Below, piece by piece: positions 54,920 through 63,856 of a stretch of 64,000 bases of DNA. Position numbers and translations under genes: made by a program. Below the pieces are notes generated by a model. That model had not been told where the DNA came from, ran no database searches, and saw only the letters and a list, made by a program, of their open reading frames with translations. Source of the stretch: Chryseobacterium gleum (lineage in GTDB: Bacteria > Bacteroidota > Bacteroidia > Flavobacteriales_D > Crocinitomicaceae); the NCBI GenBank assembly GCA_945888625.1, contig CAMDAH010000007.1:1-64000 (forward strand), read 5' to 3'. How positions within the stretch are numbered: position 1 is the first letter of the stretch; each line of letters begins with the position of its first letter.

Positions 54920-55416
54920 TTTTTAATTTTAGTGTTATTAATTAATACAAAACGCAGACTAATAAAAAGATTATTCGCTTCAAACGATGTAGCTGGTTTA
55001 TTACTTAACAACTGATACCCTGTCTGTGCATGCAACTGCCATATTTTGTAACCAATCAAAGGCGTAAAGCCAATTCGTGTGTTATTAAAATCAGTGCGTA
55101 AGAGAAGTGACCCACCAAATGTAAATCCCACGTTACTCGACTTATACCAATAGCCTAAATCGTAACCCAGGACATTATTTATAAAATCATAATTTAAACC
55201 AATATTTACAGCATGGGTTTTTGGTTTTCTGAATTGTAACTCTTTCCACTGTCGCTCCCCTCCGAGTTCTGCAATAATAAACTTCCCTTTTTGAAGTCCA
55301 AAATAAGGCCCGTTTTTTACAATGGTCATGTTTTTCTTTTCAAAAAACCCTTTTCTTTGGGCGTTACAAAACTGGGAAATCCAACAAAATAAAAGAATTA
55401 AAAAAACTTTTTCCAT
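54916..55416 (-). CDS. Secreted protein, probable outer-membrane beta-barrel
   Basis: A 166-residue exported protein with a signal peptide ending FCNAQ. Alternating hydrophobic strands (VNIGLNYDFINNVLGYDLGYWY, VGFTFGGSLLLRTDF, ALISLRFV-like end) suggest a small outer-membrane barrel. I do not recognise the family. It overlaps the dehydrogenase gene downstream by 4 bases and has a poor TAcATTG-like element upstream. Confidence 0.65.
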   Translation of the reverse strand: MEKVFLILLFCWISQFCNAQRKGFFEKKNMTIVKNGPYFGLQKGKFIIAELGGERQWKELQFRKPKTHAVNIGLNYDFINNVLGYDLGYWYKSSNVGFTFGGSLLLRTDFNNTRIGFTPLIGYKIWQLHAQTGYQLLSNKPATSFEANNLFISLRFVLINNTKIKK

Positions 55417-55538
55417 TACTATAAATTTTATCTTTTACAATGTAAATAGTTTGTCGAAATTACTAAAAGGAAGCCAAATAAATTTGTTTGTCAATTTTAT
55501 TACGAACTTTGATTAGTATTAACTTATTTGTTTTTTAG

Positions 55539-55988
55539 TTGAGCCTAATTTCTCCATACAATGAAAGCTACTTCATGCAAAAAGCCCTGTTTGAGGCCGA
55601 GCATGCGTATTCACTAAACGAGGTGCCCGTTGGTGCTATTATTGTTTGTAATAATCAAATAATAGGTAAAGGTCACAATTTAACGGAAACATTAAACGAT
55701 GTGACTGCGCATGCTGAAATGCAAGCAATTACCGCGGCTGCTTCATTTTTAGGGGGTAAATACCTTAAGGGTTGCACGTTATACGTAACACTCGAACCTT
55801 GTGTAATGTGCGCTGGCGCTTTGTATTGGTCTCAAATCGAAAAAGTGGTTTTTGGTACACGTGACGAAAAAAAGGGCGCTTGTCAACACCTACCTTCTTT
55901 GTTTCATCCTACGACCTTAGTAACTAATGGAGCGCTAGAAGCGGATTGTTCCGCCATATTAAAACGATTCTTTAAAGATAAACGTTGA
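55539..55988 (+). CDS. tadA: tRNA adenosine(34) deaminase
   Basis: A 149-residue zinc deaminase converting wobble adenosine to inosine in tRNA. The zinc site is HAEMQAI plus PCVMCAGAL, and NEVPVGAIIV and GTRDEKKGAC are further conserved. The best start is the TTG at 55539, because residues PYNESYFMQKALFEAEHA match the usual TadA beginning; the internal ATG at 55575 would remove part of that helix. A GAACTTTG element (7 of 8) lies at 55504-55511. Confidence 0.92.
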   Translation: MSLISPYNESYFMQKALFEAEHAYSLNEVPVGAIIVCNNQIIGKGHNLTETLNDVTAHAEMQAITAAASFLGGKYLKGCTLYVTLEPCVMCAGALYWSQIEKVVFGTRDEKKGACQHLPSLFHPTTLVTNGALEADCSAILKRFFKDKR

Positions 55989-56021
55989 ACGGAATTCCTT
56001 TCTGATTTGATGACATTTCCT

Positions 56022-56029
56022 TATATTTG
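56022..56029 (+). promoter_or_regulatory. -7 promoter element for ridA operon
   Basis: TATATTTG, an exact TAnnTTTG, 14 bases before the TTG start at 56044. Confidence 0.55.
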
Positions 56030-56043
56030 CCTAAAAAAGATAG

Positions 56044-56481
56044 TTGAGTAACAATCCCATTTCAATAAACAATGCCCCTAAACCTGTTGGTTTATACCCC
56101 CATGCTCGTCGTGTAGGGAATTTACTTTTTTTATCCGGCGTTGGTCCGCGCGTGGCCGGTTCAGATGCAACAGACTCTGTGGTACCCGGTTTGACCTTGG
56201 ATAAAAATGGAAATTTTCTGACGTTTGACTTCGAAGCACAATGCCGAAGTGTGTTTGAAAACGTGCGAGTAATACTCGAAGCATCTGGATCTAGTTGGGA
56301 AGAGTTAGTTGATGTGACTGTTTTTTTAGTTGACATGAAACGTGATTTTCAAATCTACAATCGTTTATATGCCGAATATTTCAAAGACAATCAGCCGTGT
56401 CGGACAACTGTAGAAATTAATGCTTTACCGACACCAATAGCCATAGAATTAAAATGTGTTGCTTCAATTAACCAATTATGA
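56044..56481 (+). CDS. RidA-family protein (reactive imine deaminase-like)
   Basis: A 145-residue YjgF/YER057c/UK114 protein; members hydrolyse reactive enamine/imine intermediates. RRVGNLLFLSGVGPRVAGS opens the domain, ENVRVILEASGSSWEELVDVTVFLVDM is the usual core, and RTTVEINALPTPIAIELKCVA the end; the Arg in CRTTVE is the typical carboxylate-binding residue. The start is a TTG, since no upstream ATG exists in frame. It overlaps the next gene by 4 bases. Confidence 0.92.
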   Translation: MSNNPISINNAPKPVGLYPHARRVGNLLFLSGVGPRVAGSDATDSVVPGLTLDKNGNFLTFDFEAQCRSVFENVRVILEASGSSWEELVDVTVFLVDMKRDFQIYNRLYAEYFKDNQPCRTTVEINALPTPIAIELKCVASINQL

Positions 56482-57059
56482 TCGGATTTACTATTAGATG
56501 CCTCTTGGCTTTAATCGCTGTATTCTTCAATGTTTACCTGTTTTTTACTGGCTCTTGGGGATGGGGAATATTCTTGATTTTCATAACAGCCCTTATTATT
56601 TTGTCGTTTTTTAGAAATGAAAACATGATTTTAGCGCTAAATCAAATGCGAACAGGGAATCAAGAAAAAGCCAAGAAATATATCAATAGAATAAGTGCCC
56701 CCCAATTTCTTCCTCGCAAGCAACATGCCTACGTTTTATACCTTCAAGCGGTTATGAATGCGCAAGAGCTCGGATTTGGTGGCAGTGAAGTTTTGCTAAG
56801 AAAAGCGCTGCATTTAGGGCTAAGGACTTCAGAAGACAATGCTGTGGCAAGAATGCATTTATCGAGTATCTGCGCGCAAACAGGTAGAAAAGCAGAAGCA
56901 GTTTCTTTATTAACTGAAGCCAAAAAGTTAGATAAATCGGGAATGATGAAAGACCAAATAAAAACCATGCAACAGCAGTTGCAAATGGCTCCTTCAAAAA
57001 ACCAAATGCGCATGGCACAAATGATGGGGGGTAGAAAAAAATCACCCAAAATGCGCTAA
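56478..57059 (+). CDS. Membrane-anchored TPR protein
   Basis: A 193-residue protein with two N-terminal hydrophobic segments (about 4-22 and 27-45) and a TPR-like helical domain (ENMILALNQMRTGNQEKAKKYI, KQHAYVLYLQAVMNAQ, NAVARMHLSSICAQTGRKAEAVSLL), ending in a basic tail KKSPKMR. I know no assigned function. It is translationally coupled to ridA (4-base overlap) and lies 8 bases before the methyltransferase gene. Confidence 0.78.
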   Translation: MIGFTIRCLLALIAVFFNVYLFFTGSWGWGIFLIFITALIILSFFRNENMILALNQMRTGNQEKAKKYINRISAPQFLPRKQHAYVLYLQAVMNAQELGFGGSEVLLRKALHLGLRTSEDNAVARMHLSSICAQTGRKAEAVSLLTEAKKLDKSGMMKDQIKTMQQQLQMAPSKNQMRMAQMMGGRKKSPKMR

Positions 57060-57067
57060 GCAGGAAA

Positions 57068-57946
57068 ATGGCAAAAAACAAACAAATTGTGTCATCTTCT
57101 TGGGAGGATTATGAACTAATCGACGCCGGTGGAGGTAAAAAACTTGAGCGATGGGGTAAAATAGTCAGTATTCGCCCAGAGGTGAACGCCTATTTCAGGA
57201 GTGGATTACCTTTCGAAGAATGGTATAAATTAGCTGACATTGAATTTATAATAAAAAAAGGGCAACAAGGTATTTGGAAAATACTTAAAAACAATCCGCC
57301 AAATGCCTGGAAAATAAAATATGAAAAAACACTTTTTGAATTAAAACAAACTAGCTATAAGCATCTTGGTTTATTTCCAGAACAACGGACCAATTGGGAT
57401 TTCATAAAAAAACACCTAAAACAAGACACAAAATTTTTGAATCTCTTTGGTTATAGCGGAGCTTCCTCTTGTATTGCACGCTACATTGGAGCCGATACTT
57501 ATCATGTTGACGCATCCAAAACAGCACTGAATGCCGCAAAACTTAATATGGAACTGAACAAATTATTAAATATCCGTTGGGTTTTTGAGGACGCTGCTAA
57601 ATTTTTAGCTAAAGAAGTGCAACGGGAGCATACATTTCAGGGCATTCAAATGGATCCGCCGGCATGGGGCAACGGAGCAAAAGGAGAAAAATGGAAATTA
57701 GAAGACCAATTAGATGCATTAATGAGTAATGCGGCGAGTGCACTTAGTGATGACGGATTTTTAATTTTAAATACCTATTCACCAACGGTTAATCTTGACT
57801 TAATAAATGATTTAAGTGGTATTTATTTTTCTGACAGAAAAATAGAAACTGGTGAGTTAGTTATGCAAACTAGTACAAATAAGACCTTGTCGTTTGGTAA
57901 TTTACTGCGTGTGTTGCCAAATGCTACTTCTGAAGAAACGTATTAG
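57068..57946 (+). CDS. SAM-dependent methyltransferase, rRNA cytosine-C5 type (RlmI-like)
   Basis: A 292-residue class I methyltransferase. FLNLFGYSGASSCIARYIGADTY is the SAM-binding loop, YHVDASKTALNAAKLNMELN the second motif, and MDPPAWGNG the target-base motif. Members of this family modify 23S rRNA, but the exact site is not decidable here. The C-terminus overlaps the convergent thioredoxin gene by 23 bases. It closes the RidA-TPR operon. Confidence 0.83.
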   Translation: MAKNKQIVSSSWEDYELIDAGGGKKLERWGKIVSIRPEVNAYFRSGLPFEEWYKLADIEFIIKKGQQGIWKILKNNPPNAWKIKYEKTLFELKQTSYKHLGLFPEQRTNWDFIKKHLKQDTKFLNLFGYSGASSCIARYIGADTYHVDASKTALNAAKLNMELNKLLNIRWVFEDAAKFLAKEVQREHTFQGIQMDPPAWGNGAKGEKWKLEDQLDALMSNAASALSDDGFLILNTYSPTVNLDLINDLSGIYFSDRKIETGELVMQTSTNKTLSFGNLLRVLPNATSEETY

Positions 57947-58397
57947 CGTTTGATGTCCATACCGAGGGACCACCTTGCATATAGCCAGACTGACCAAGCT
58001 TATCGTATTGAAAACCTGCTTTCGATGGGCTAGTGCTTGCAGCAACAAAAACTATGGTCGGATAACCCTGAATAGCATATTGCTTACCTAAGAGAGCATT
58101 TTGGTTTTGAAGCGCCGTAGATTGCTTGCTCCTGTCTTTTGGAAAGTCAACATCAACTAATACTACTTTGTCTGTAGCCCATTTCTTAAATTCCGGCGTT
58201 AAAAACACTTCTTTCTGTAGTCTTATACACCAACCACACCAGTCACTCCCCGTAAAGAAAAGCATAAGTGGTTTGTTCGTTTTGGCGGAAATTTTAGACG
58301 CCTCATTTAAATCAGTATACCAGGTTAATTGATCTTTTTGAGCAAATAGATTAGCTGAGATTAAAACAACGAATAATAGAAAGAATGTATTTTTCAT
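57924..58397 (-). CDS. Secreted thioredoxin-fold protein
   Basis: A 157-residue exported protein, signal peptide ending LFAQ at about 19. FFTGSDWCGWCIRLQKEVF holds the redox CxxC (Cys-Gly-Trp-Cys) and YAIQGYPTIVFV the cis-Pro loop. It probably keeps periplasmic cysteines reduced or supports cytochrome maturation (inference). It has a poor TAACTTTA element (7 of 8) upstream and its end overlaps the methyltransferase gene by 23 bases. Confidence 0.88.
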   Translation of the reverse strand: MKNTFFLLFVVLISANLFAQKDQLTWYTDLNEASKISAKTNKPLMLFFTGSDWCGWCIRLQKEVFLTPEFKKWATDKVVLVDVDFPKDRSKQSTALQNQNALLGKQYAIQGYPTIVFVAASTSPSKAGFQYDKLGQSGYMQGGPSVWTSNANTFLQK

Positions 58398-58536
58398 ATA
58401 AACAATTTTAGTAAAGTTAATAATGCAAAATCAATTTTGCAAATACCATGCAAATTATTCATCTAAGGCTACTTAATATAATTTTTTTAATGTCCTTGTT
58501 ATAAATAACTTATATTCGTACTATAAATATACTATT

Positions 58537-60990
58537 ATGAAACTAAGCATTACCTTCCTTCTTTTCTCGTTCTTCTCAATGACACTAATCGCCCAAACCC
58601 CCACTCAAACAATACGTGGGAAAATCGTAGATAACGAATCGCAGGCCTCATTAGTGGGCGTTAAGATTGTAGTTAGCTTAGAATCTGGGGAACAGTTTCG
58701 CGCTTTAAGTGACACCGAAGGGTATTTCGAATTAGTTAAAGTTCCGATTGGAAAGCATCAAGTAATGGTAACTTTCGCCCTATACGAACCAAAAACTGTT
58801 ACCGCAGAACTTTCATCGGGAAAAGAAACCATCTTGTCGATTTCACTAACAGAGAAAATTAATGAGCAAGAGGAAGTAGCTGTTGTTGGAAAACGAAAAG
58901 GAGCTGTTTTGAATGAAATGGCCGTGATATCAGCACAACAATTTAGTGTGGAAGAAACCAATCGCTATCCAGGATCAAGAATGGATCCTGCTCGAATGGC
59001 ATCAAATTTTGCCGGCGTACAAGGTGCAGATGACTCTCGAAATGATATTGTTATTAGAGGCAATTCGCCGCTAGGCGTCGTTTGGAAAATGGAGGGGATA
59101 GACCTCCCAAATCCTTCCCACTTTGCCATTGCAGGCAGCTCGGGAGGGCCTGTATCCATAATTAACAACAAGTTTTTGGGAAACTCAGACTTTTTTATGA
59201 GTGCTTTTCCCGCAGAATATGGGAACAGCACCTCGGGCGTTTTTGATTTAAAAGTTAGAAATGGCAACGAAAAACGCCACGAATTTACGGGGCAATTCGG
59301 ATTTTTAGGAACAGAGTTGATGGCAGAAGGTCCATTAAACAAAAAGGGTACTGCGAGTTATTTGGTAATGGGCAGGTACTCTACACTTAGTCTTTTTCAA
59401 CAAATAGGGGTGAAATTAGGCACTGACGCTGTTCCTGTATATGGCGATGCTTCTTTTAAATTTAATTGGAAACTTAAAAATGGTGGAAACCTTGCTTTGT
59501 TTGGATTAGGAGGGGCAAGTCAAATAGCCATAGAAATTTCCAAGCAAAAAGAATACTCCCAAGAATTCTATGGGGAGGGAGATCGAGACCAATATTTTAG
59601 TACGGCCATGGGGATTGTGGGACTGAACTATAAAAAGTCAATAAATGAAAAAACCTATGTTACATCTACTTTAGCAGTTGCCTATGAAACCCAACGAGCG
59701 AACCATAATTACCTTGTGCGCAGTTTGGATACACTAGCCAATGGGACCATCGAAATTAAAGTCGATACCTCCTACGCATTAATGGCTTATACCTTTAGCT
59801 TTATGAAATATTCGGGATTCGTTAGTATAAACCATAAAATTTCAAAGCACCACCTTATTAAAGCGGGGATAAACATAGATGTAATGACGCAGCAGCAGAT
59901 AGACTCCGCGCTGGTAAATGTTGGGGTGCCTAATATTTTTAGACTCCGATGGGATTACACAGGCGCATGTGCATTAATTCAACCCTTTGTGCAATGGAAA
60001 TGGCGAATAAACGATAAAATGGACTTTGTTGCGGGAATCCATGCGCAATACTTTAGCTTGAGTAATAGTATTAGTCCTGCAGAACCAAGAATTGGATGGA
60101 AATATCGCTTAAGAGGAAATCAATCTGTTTTTGCAGGTGGTGGAATGCACAGCCAGATTCAACCATTGTACACTTATACCTATAACAAATATGGAACCCA
60201 AGCGAACCCTGTTTACCATAATAAAAACATGGACTTTATGCGTAGCTTACACTCGGGATTTGGCTATGAAAAATTCTTTAAAAAAGGCATCAGTGTGCGG
60301 AGCGAAGTCTATTATCAATACCTCTATAATGTTCCTGTAACCATCGCACCGTCGTCGTTTTCAATGATTAATATGGGCAGTGCTTTCTCCCGGATTTTTT
60401 CGGATTCATTAGAGAATACGGGCACTGGCTTAAATTACGGCTTAGAATTAACCGTTCAAAAATACTTTGACAAGAATTTTTTCTTTTTATTTTCAGGAAC
60501 CATTTATAATTCTACCTACAAGGGCAGCGATGGCATCGAACGCAACACTTCGTATAATGGATTATACGTAGCCAATTTACTCGCGGGTAAAGAATTTAAA
60601 TTAGGAAAAAATAATGTGCTCGGACTCGGTCTTAAGATTACACGTGCTGGTGGTAAGAAATATGGCTTGGTTGATGTTAATGCAACCAATGCCAATTACG
60701 AGCTGATATTCCTAGATTCTGCTTTTAACACCCGACAATTTAGGGATTATTTCCGCTTGGATCTAAAAGTTAGTTGGCGATTAAATACAGCGAATGTAAC
60801 ACATGAAATTGGGCTAGACTTGGTTAATTTATTAGGGACGAGAAACATTTTAAGTTTAGCATACGCTCCTAGTTTAAACCCTGCAGAAACCAGCCAAGCA
60901 GGCTACCAGCCAATTGCTGAAAAAACACAATTGGGATTTTTACCAATTTTTTACTACAAAATTGATTTTAAAGGGAACAACACCCGTTAA
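58537..60990 (+). CDS. TonB-dependent outer-membrane receptor
   Basis: An 817-residue outer-membrane transporter. The signal peptide ends LIAQ at about 20; residues 22-110 form a CarboxypepD_reg-like domain (IRGKIVDNESQASLVGVKIVV, PIGKHQVMVTFALYEPKT); the plug follows (DPARMASNFAGVQGADDSRNDIVIRGNSPLG); the rest is a 22-strand type barrel. No SusD-like gene is nearby, so I would not call it a glycan Sus receptor; iron complexes or another ligand are possible. The stop shares TTAA with the convergent 60987 gene. Confidence 0.9.
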   Translation: MKLSITFLLFSFFSMTLIAQTPTQTIRGKIVDNESQASLVGVKIVVSLESGEQFRALSDTEGYFELVKVPIGKHQVMVTFALYEPKTVTAELSSGKETILSISLTEKINEQEEVAVVGKRKGAVLNEMAVISAQQFSVEETNRYPGSRMDPARMASNFAGVQGADDSRNDIVIRGNSPLGVVWKMEGIDLPNPSHFAIAGSSGGPVSIINNKFLGNSDFFMSAFPAEYGNSTSGVFDLKVRNGNEKRHEFTGQFGFLGTELMAEGPLNKKGTASYLVMGRYSTLSLFQQIGVKLGTDAVPVYGDASFKFNWKLKNGGNLALFGLGGASQIAIEISKQKEYSQEFYGEGDRDQYFSTAMGIVGLNYKKSINEKTYVTSTLAVAYETQRANHNYLVRSLDTLANGTIEIKVDTSYALMAYTFSFMKYSGFVSINHKISKHHLIKAGINIDVMTQQQIDSALVNVGVPNIFRLRWDYTGACALIQPFVQWKWRINDKMDFVAGIHAQYFSLSNSISPAEPRIGWKYRLRGNQSVFAGGGMHSQIQPLYTYTYNKYGTQANPVYHNKNMDFMRSLHSGFGYEKFFKKGISVRSEVYYQYLYNVPVTIAPSSFSMINMGSAFSRIFSDSLENTGTGLNYGLELTVQKYFDKNFFFLFSGTIYNSTYKGSDGIERNTSYNGLYVANLLAGKEFKLGKNNVLGLGLKITRAGGKKYGLVDVNATNANYELIFLDSAFNTRQFRDYFRLDLKVSWRLNTANVTHEIGLDLVNLLGTRNILSLAYAPSLNPAETSQAGYQPIAEKTQLGFLPIFYYKIDFKGNNTR

Positions 60991-61865
60991 TTCCAAACGG
61001 GACAGTCGCAATCTTTTTTTGACTTTAGGTAAATAATTAGTCCAACTGAAACCGACGTGTTAAACGCCCCTACGACATGAGAAACCTTATTTTTAGCTGC
61101 ATTTTGGTGCGTGTAAACGCCCACTTGATTCAGTAAAGAGGCCGAAAGACTAGGTTGAAGATAAAAATACTTGAAAAACTCAAAGCGCAAGCCAGCATTG
61201 GCATTTACACCAAAACCAGACAAGCTGCGTTTGTTTTCTTCAAAACCTCCGAAATTAAATGTAGAGTTGGTGTGTAAAACACCTGCTCCTATACCGTAAA
61301 TAGCATTCACCACAAAGTTTCTGCGCTTAGTCCTATATAAATTTTGAATTAAATTTAATTCAATGTTCACAAAACTCATCCCCATATCAGACCCGAACTG
61401 AATTCGGGCAGAGTCAAGATTAATTAATTCATCTGTATATTGTCCAGATAAATTCGAAACCGTATCCACTTCAGAACTTACAACCCCTGTCAAATAAACG
61501 GACTGATTGGGTTTTATTCCATATTGAAGGCGATCTATTCCGAGAGAAATATTAACGCCTCTGCGAATATTATACCCGACGCTAATAGCATATTGATTAG
61601 AAAGTATTTTACTAAAATCGGGCATTGAAAAAGCGGGGGAATTTTGCCAAAGACCTACCTTTTCCAACGAGAAATTATACCCTGACCCGATGAACTTAAG
61701 AGTGGAATTAGAATAAAAATTAGAGCCTAGCCCAACAGAGAAATTAACATTTCCAGCGTATGCAGAGTTATTTGCTTTGCCGTTCTGTGAGAACAAAACA
61801 AACGGAAAGAAAGCTATTGCGAAATAGAAAAAAAACCTAGTTAGTGAGAAATAATCTTTAACCAT
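60987..61865 (-). CDS. Secreted protein, probable outer-membrane beta-barrel
   Basis: A 292-residue exported protein; signal peptide ends LFSQ at about 27. Long alternating strands (AYAGNVNFSVGLGSNFYSN, YAISVGYNIRRGVNISLGIDRLQYG) suggest a beta-barrel. No known family is evident. The gene overlaps the upstream lipoprotein gene by 25 bases, so the pair is co-translated. The stop shares TTAA with the TonB receptor. Confidence 0.7.
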   Translation of the reverse strand: MVKDYFSLTRFFFYFAIAFFPFVLFSQNGKANNSAYAGNVNFSVGLGSNFYSNSTLKFIGSGYNFSLEKVGLWQNSPAFSMPDFSKILSNQYAISVGYNIRRGVNISLGIDRLQYGIKPNQSVYLTGVVSSEVDTVSNLSGQYTDELINLDSARIQFGSDMGMSFVNIELNLIQNLYRTKRRNFVVNAIYGIGAGVLHTNSTFNFGGFEENKRSLSGFGVNANAGLRFEFFKYFYLQPSLSASLLNQVGVYTHQNAAKNKVSHVVGAFNTSVSVGLIIYLKSKKDCDCPVWN

Positions 61866-62530
61866 TCGTCTTGTGTTAGAATTTGTTCTAAGCGAAAGTG
61901 TAACTTTTTAGTTGGACTATACCATTCAACTAGTCCAATTCCTTCTCCAAAAAAGGTAAACATTTTAGCTTCAATACTATTTTCTTTCTTAGTGAAGGGG
62001 TTTAATAATGTTTGACGCAGCTCGTCATGAAATTCGAGACAAGGTCGTTTTTCATCCATTATTTCTTTAACAACGGCTTTCTTATGTAGGTGACGCTTTA
62101 CCTCTCTTAAAAAAACGGTAGAATCGTTTACACCTTGAAACTTGCTAGCAAACCATGTGTCTAGCTGTTCATTAATTGGAAATAATTTAGCTTTGTAAAG
62201 CAACGCCTTTGTTTTTTCCTGACGATAATTTACAACCATATGATCCTGAATATCTAATGAATCTATATTATAATTCAGCGCCTCCAAAATCCGTCCGTCG
62301 GAGGAGTAGCGCTCAACAATAACATGATTCCCCTCGTTATCACCTATCAAATAAATTCGATGAAACTCCTCTTCCAAGCCATTTGCAACATCTCGATAAA
62401 GGTAAATTTTTGGAATAGAATCGAGTGGATAAAAATAACTGGCTAAGGGATGTTCGCTTTTAATTTTCGCATTCGAAGAACAAGCCGTTAGCAAAACTAT
62501 AGTACTAAGTATCAGGAAAAATTTTATCAT
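61841..62530 (-). CDS. Lipoprotein of unknown function
   Basis: A 229-residue protein with a lipobox (LLTACSSN, Cys at about 17). The rest is mixed alpha/beta; no conserved catalytic motif stands out (RIYLIGDNEGNHVIVERYSSDG is a clear beta segment). It lies between the pseudouridine synthase gene (4-base overlap) and the beta-barrel gene (25-base overlap). A shared envelope role with the barrel protein is inferred from co-translation only. Confidence 0.7.
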   Translation of the reverse strand: MIKFFLILSTIVLLTACSSNAKIKSEHPLASYFYPLDSIPKIYLYRDVANGLEEEFHRIYLIGDNEGNHVIVERYSSDGRILEALNYNIDSLDIQDHMVVNYRQEKTKALLYKAKLFPINEQLDTWFASKFQGVNDSTVFLREVKRHLHKKAVVKEIMDEKRPCLEFHDELRQTLLNPFTKKENSIEAKMFTFFGEGIGLVEWYSPTKKLHFRLEQILTQDEWLKIISH

Positions 62531-63426
62531 GCTTTGGACATTTTTAAAAAAGCGACTTCTTGCTCTGTTAAATGCCGAAACATTCCCCTTGGCAAGTCCT
62601 TTTTTGTTAAACTAGCGAACTGAACACGATCTAATTTTACAACCTCATATCCGATAGCCTCAAACAGGCGCCTTACAATTCGATTTTTACCGGAATGAAT
62701 TTCAACACCGACTTCTTTGGAAGAGGCATCGCTTACAAAAGAAACTAAATCAACTTTAGATCGCCCATCCTCTAAATCTACCCCTTTAAGCAGCTTTTCA
62801 AAATCCGCTTTGTTCGCTGGTTTGTTAAGCTCAACGTGATAAATTTTCTTAGATTGATATCTGGGATGTGTTAACTTTTTAGCCATATCACCATCGTTTG
62901 TAAAAAGTAATAACCCCGTTGTTTCGCGGTCTAATCGGCCAATCGGATATATTCTTTCCCTGCAAGCTTTGCTCACTAAAGTCATAACAGTTTTTCGGCC
63001 GCGGGGATCATCCATAGTCGTTATAAAACCCTTAGGTTTATTTAATAAAACATAGCGTTTTTTCTCGGCGTTAATCGTCTCGCCGTCGTACTGCACCACA
63101 TCATCTGGTTTGATTTTATAACCTAACTCTGTTATTGTAACTCCATTAATTGTTACAACGCCGGTTGCAATGAACACATCTGCCTCTCTTCTGGAACAGA
63201 TACCCGCATTTGCTAAATATTTGTTTAATCGAATAGCATCTTCATTAAAGGTTGGCAAGGGATCCCCTTTTTTAACTTTTATTTTATAATCTATGTATTT
63301 TCTTTTATCTCGGGCGGAGACCTCTTTTGACGCTGATTTAACATCAGTTTTTGCTTTTACCGTTGTTTTACGAGTTGGTTTCTCGGTTCTTTTAACGCCT
63401 CTTTTTGAGGTCTTAGGTGTGTTCAT
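62527..63426 (-). CDS. rRNA pseudouridine synthase, RsuA/RluB family
   Basis: A 299-residue enzyme that isomerises a uridine in rRNA. A Lys-rich N-terminal extension of about 55 residues precedes an S4 domain (IRLNKYLANAGICSRREADVFI) and the catalytic domain with GRLDRETTGLLLFTNDGD (catalytic Asp in LDRET). ISQSKK-like GKNRIVRRLFEAIGYEV is the RsuA-group C-terminal signature. It is the first gene of the 63426-60987 operon and has a well-placed TATCTTTG promoter. Whether it is RluB or RsuA cannot be settled by eye. Confidence 0.92.
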   Translation of the reverse strand: MNTPKTSKRGVKRTEKPTRKTTVKAKTDVKSASKEVSARDKRKYIDYKIKVKKGDPLPTFNEDAIRLNKYLANAGICSRREADVFIATGVVTINGVTITELGYKIKPDDVVQYDGETINAEKKRYVLLNKPKGFITTMDDPRGRKTVMTLVSKACRERIYPIGRLDRETTGLLLFTNDGDMAKKLTHPRYQSKKIYHVELNKPANKADFEKLLKGVDLEDGRSKVDLVSFVSDASSKEVGVEIHSGKNRIVRRLFEAIGYEVVKLDRVQFASLTKKDLPRGMFRHLTEQEVAFLKMSKA

Positions 63427-63442
63427 CGCGAGCAGATTTTTA

Positions 63443-63472
63443 CAAAGATACGGCTAATTGCTCGTTAAGCAA
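63443..63472 (-). promoter_or_regulatory. Promoter TTG-N19-TATCTTTG for pseudouridine synthase operon
   Basis: CAAAGATA at 63443-63450 on the plus strand (TATCTTTG on the minus strand) with CAA at 63470-63472 as -33 TTG, 19-base spacer. The -7 element ends 16 bases before the ATG. Confidence 0.6.
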
Positions 63473-63824
63473 TAGGGCTAAAAGCGTCCTCAATATGCTG
63501 TATTTTTGTTTGGTACTGGTTATGTACAATAGATACCACGTCGAAACGAACTTGCTGTTCAATGTTTTTTGATTGAAGATAGTGGTTGGCAACTTTAATT
63601 ATTTGGCGCTGTTTTGAACGCGTAACAGCTTTCCAGGGCTCACCAATTTCTGCCGTTTGCCGCGTTTTTACCTCAGCGACAACAAAGTTTTCCTCTTTAC
63701 TAAGAATAATATCAATTTCATATTTGTTGAAGCGGTAATTTCTAGCCTCTATTTTGTACCCTTTGCTCACTAGTATATGGCAAGCTGTATCCTCGCCCCA
63801 TTGTCCTAACTCATCGTTTGTCAT
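63465..63824 (-). CDS. YraN-family endonuclease-like protein (UPF0102)
   Basis: A 119-residue protein of the UPF0102 group, related to Holliday-junction resolvase folds. GQWGEDTACHILVSKGYKIEARNYRFNKYEIDII followed by FVVAEVKTR gives the nuclease-like metal site (Glu, Asp, and E-x-K in AEVKTR). The family's real substrate is not established. The gene ends just inside the promoter region of the pseudouridine synthase operon, so it is transcribed on its own or read through into it. Confidence 0.88.
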   Translation of the reverse strand: MTNDELGQWGEDTACHILVSKGYKIEARNYRFNKYEIDIILSKEENFVVAEVKTRQTAEIGEPWKAVTRSKQRQIIKVANHYLQSKNIEQQVRFDVVSIVHNQYQTKIQHIEDAFSPIA

Positions 63825-63856
63825 AACCTCTTTTATTTGAAGTTACGATTTTATTC

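Noticed and set aside
58537-60990. SusC-type polysaccharide utilisation locus
   Set aside because: No SusD-like gene, glycoside hydrolase or regulator is nearby.
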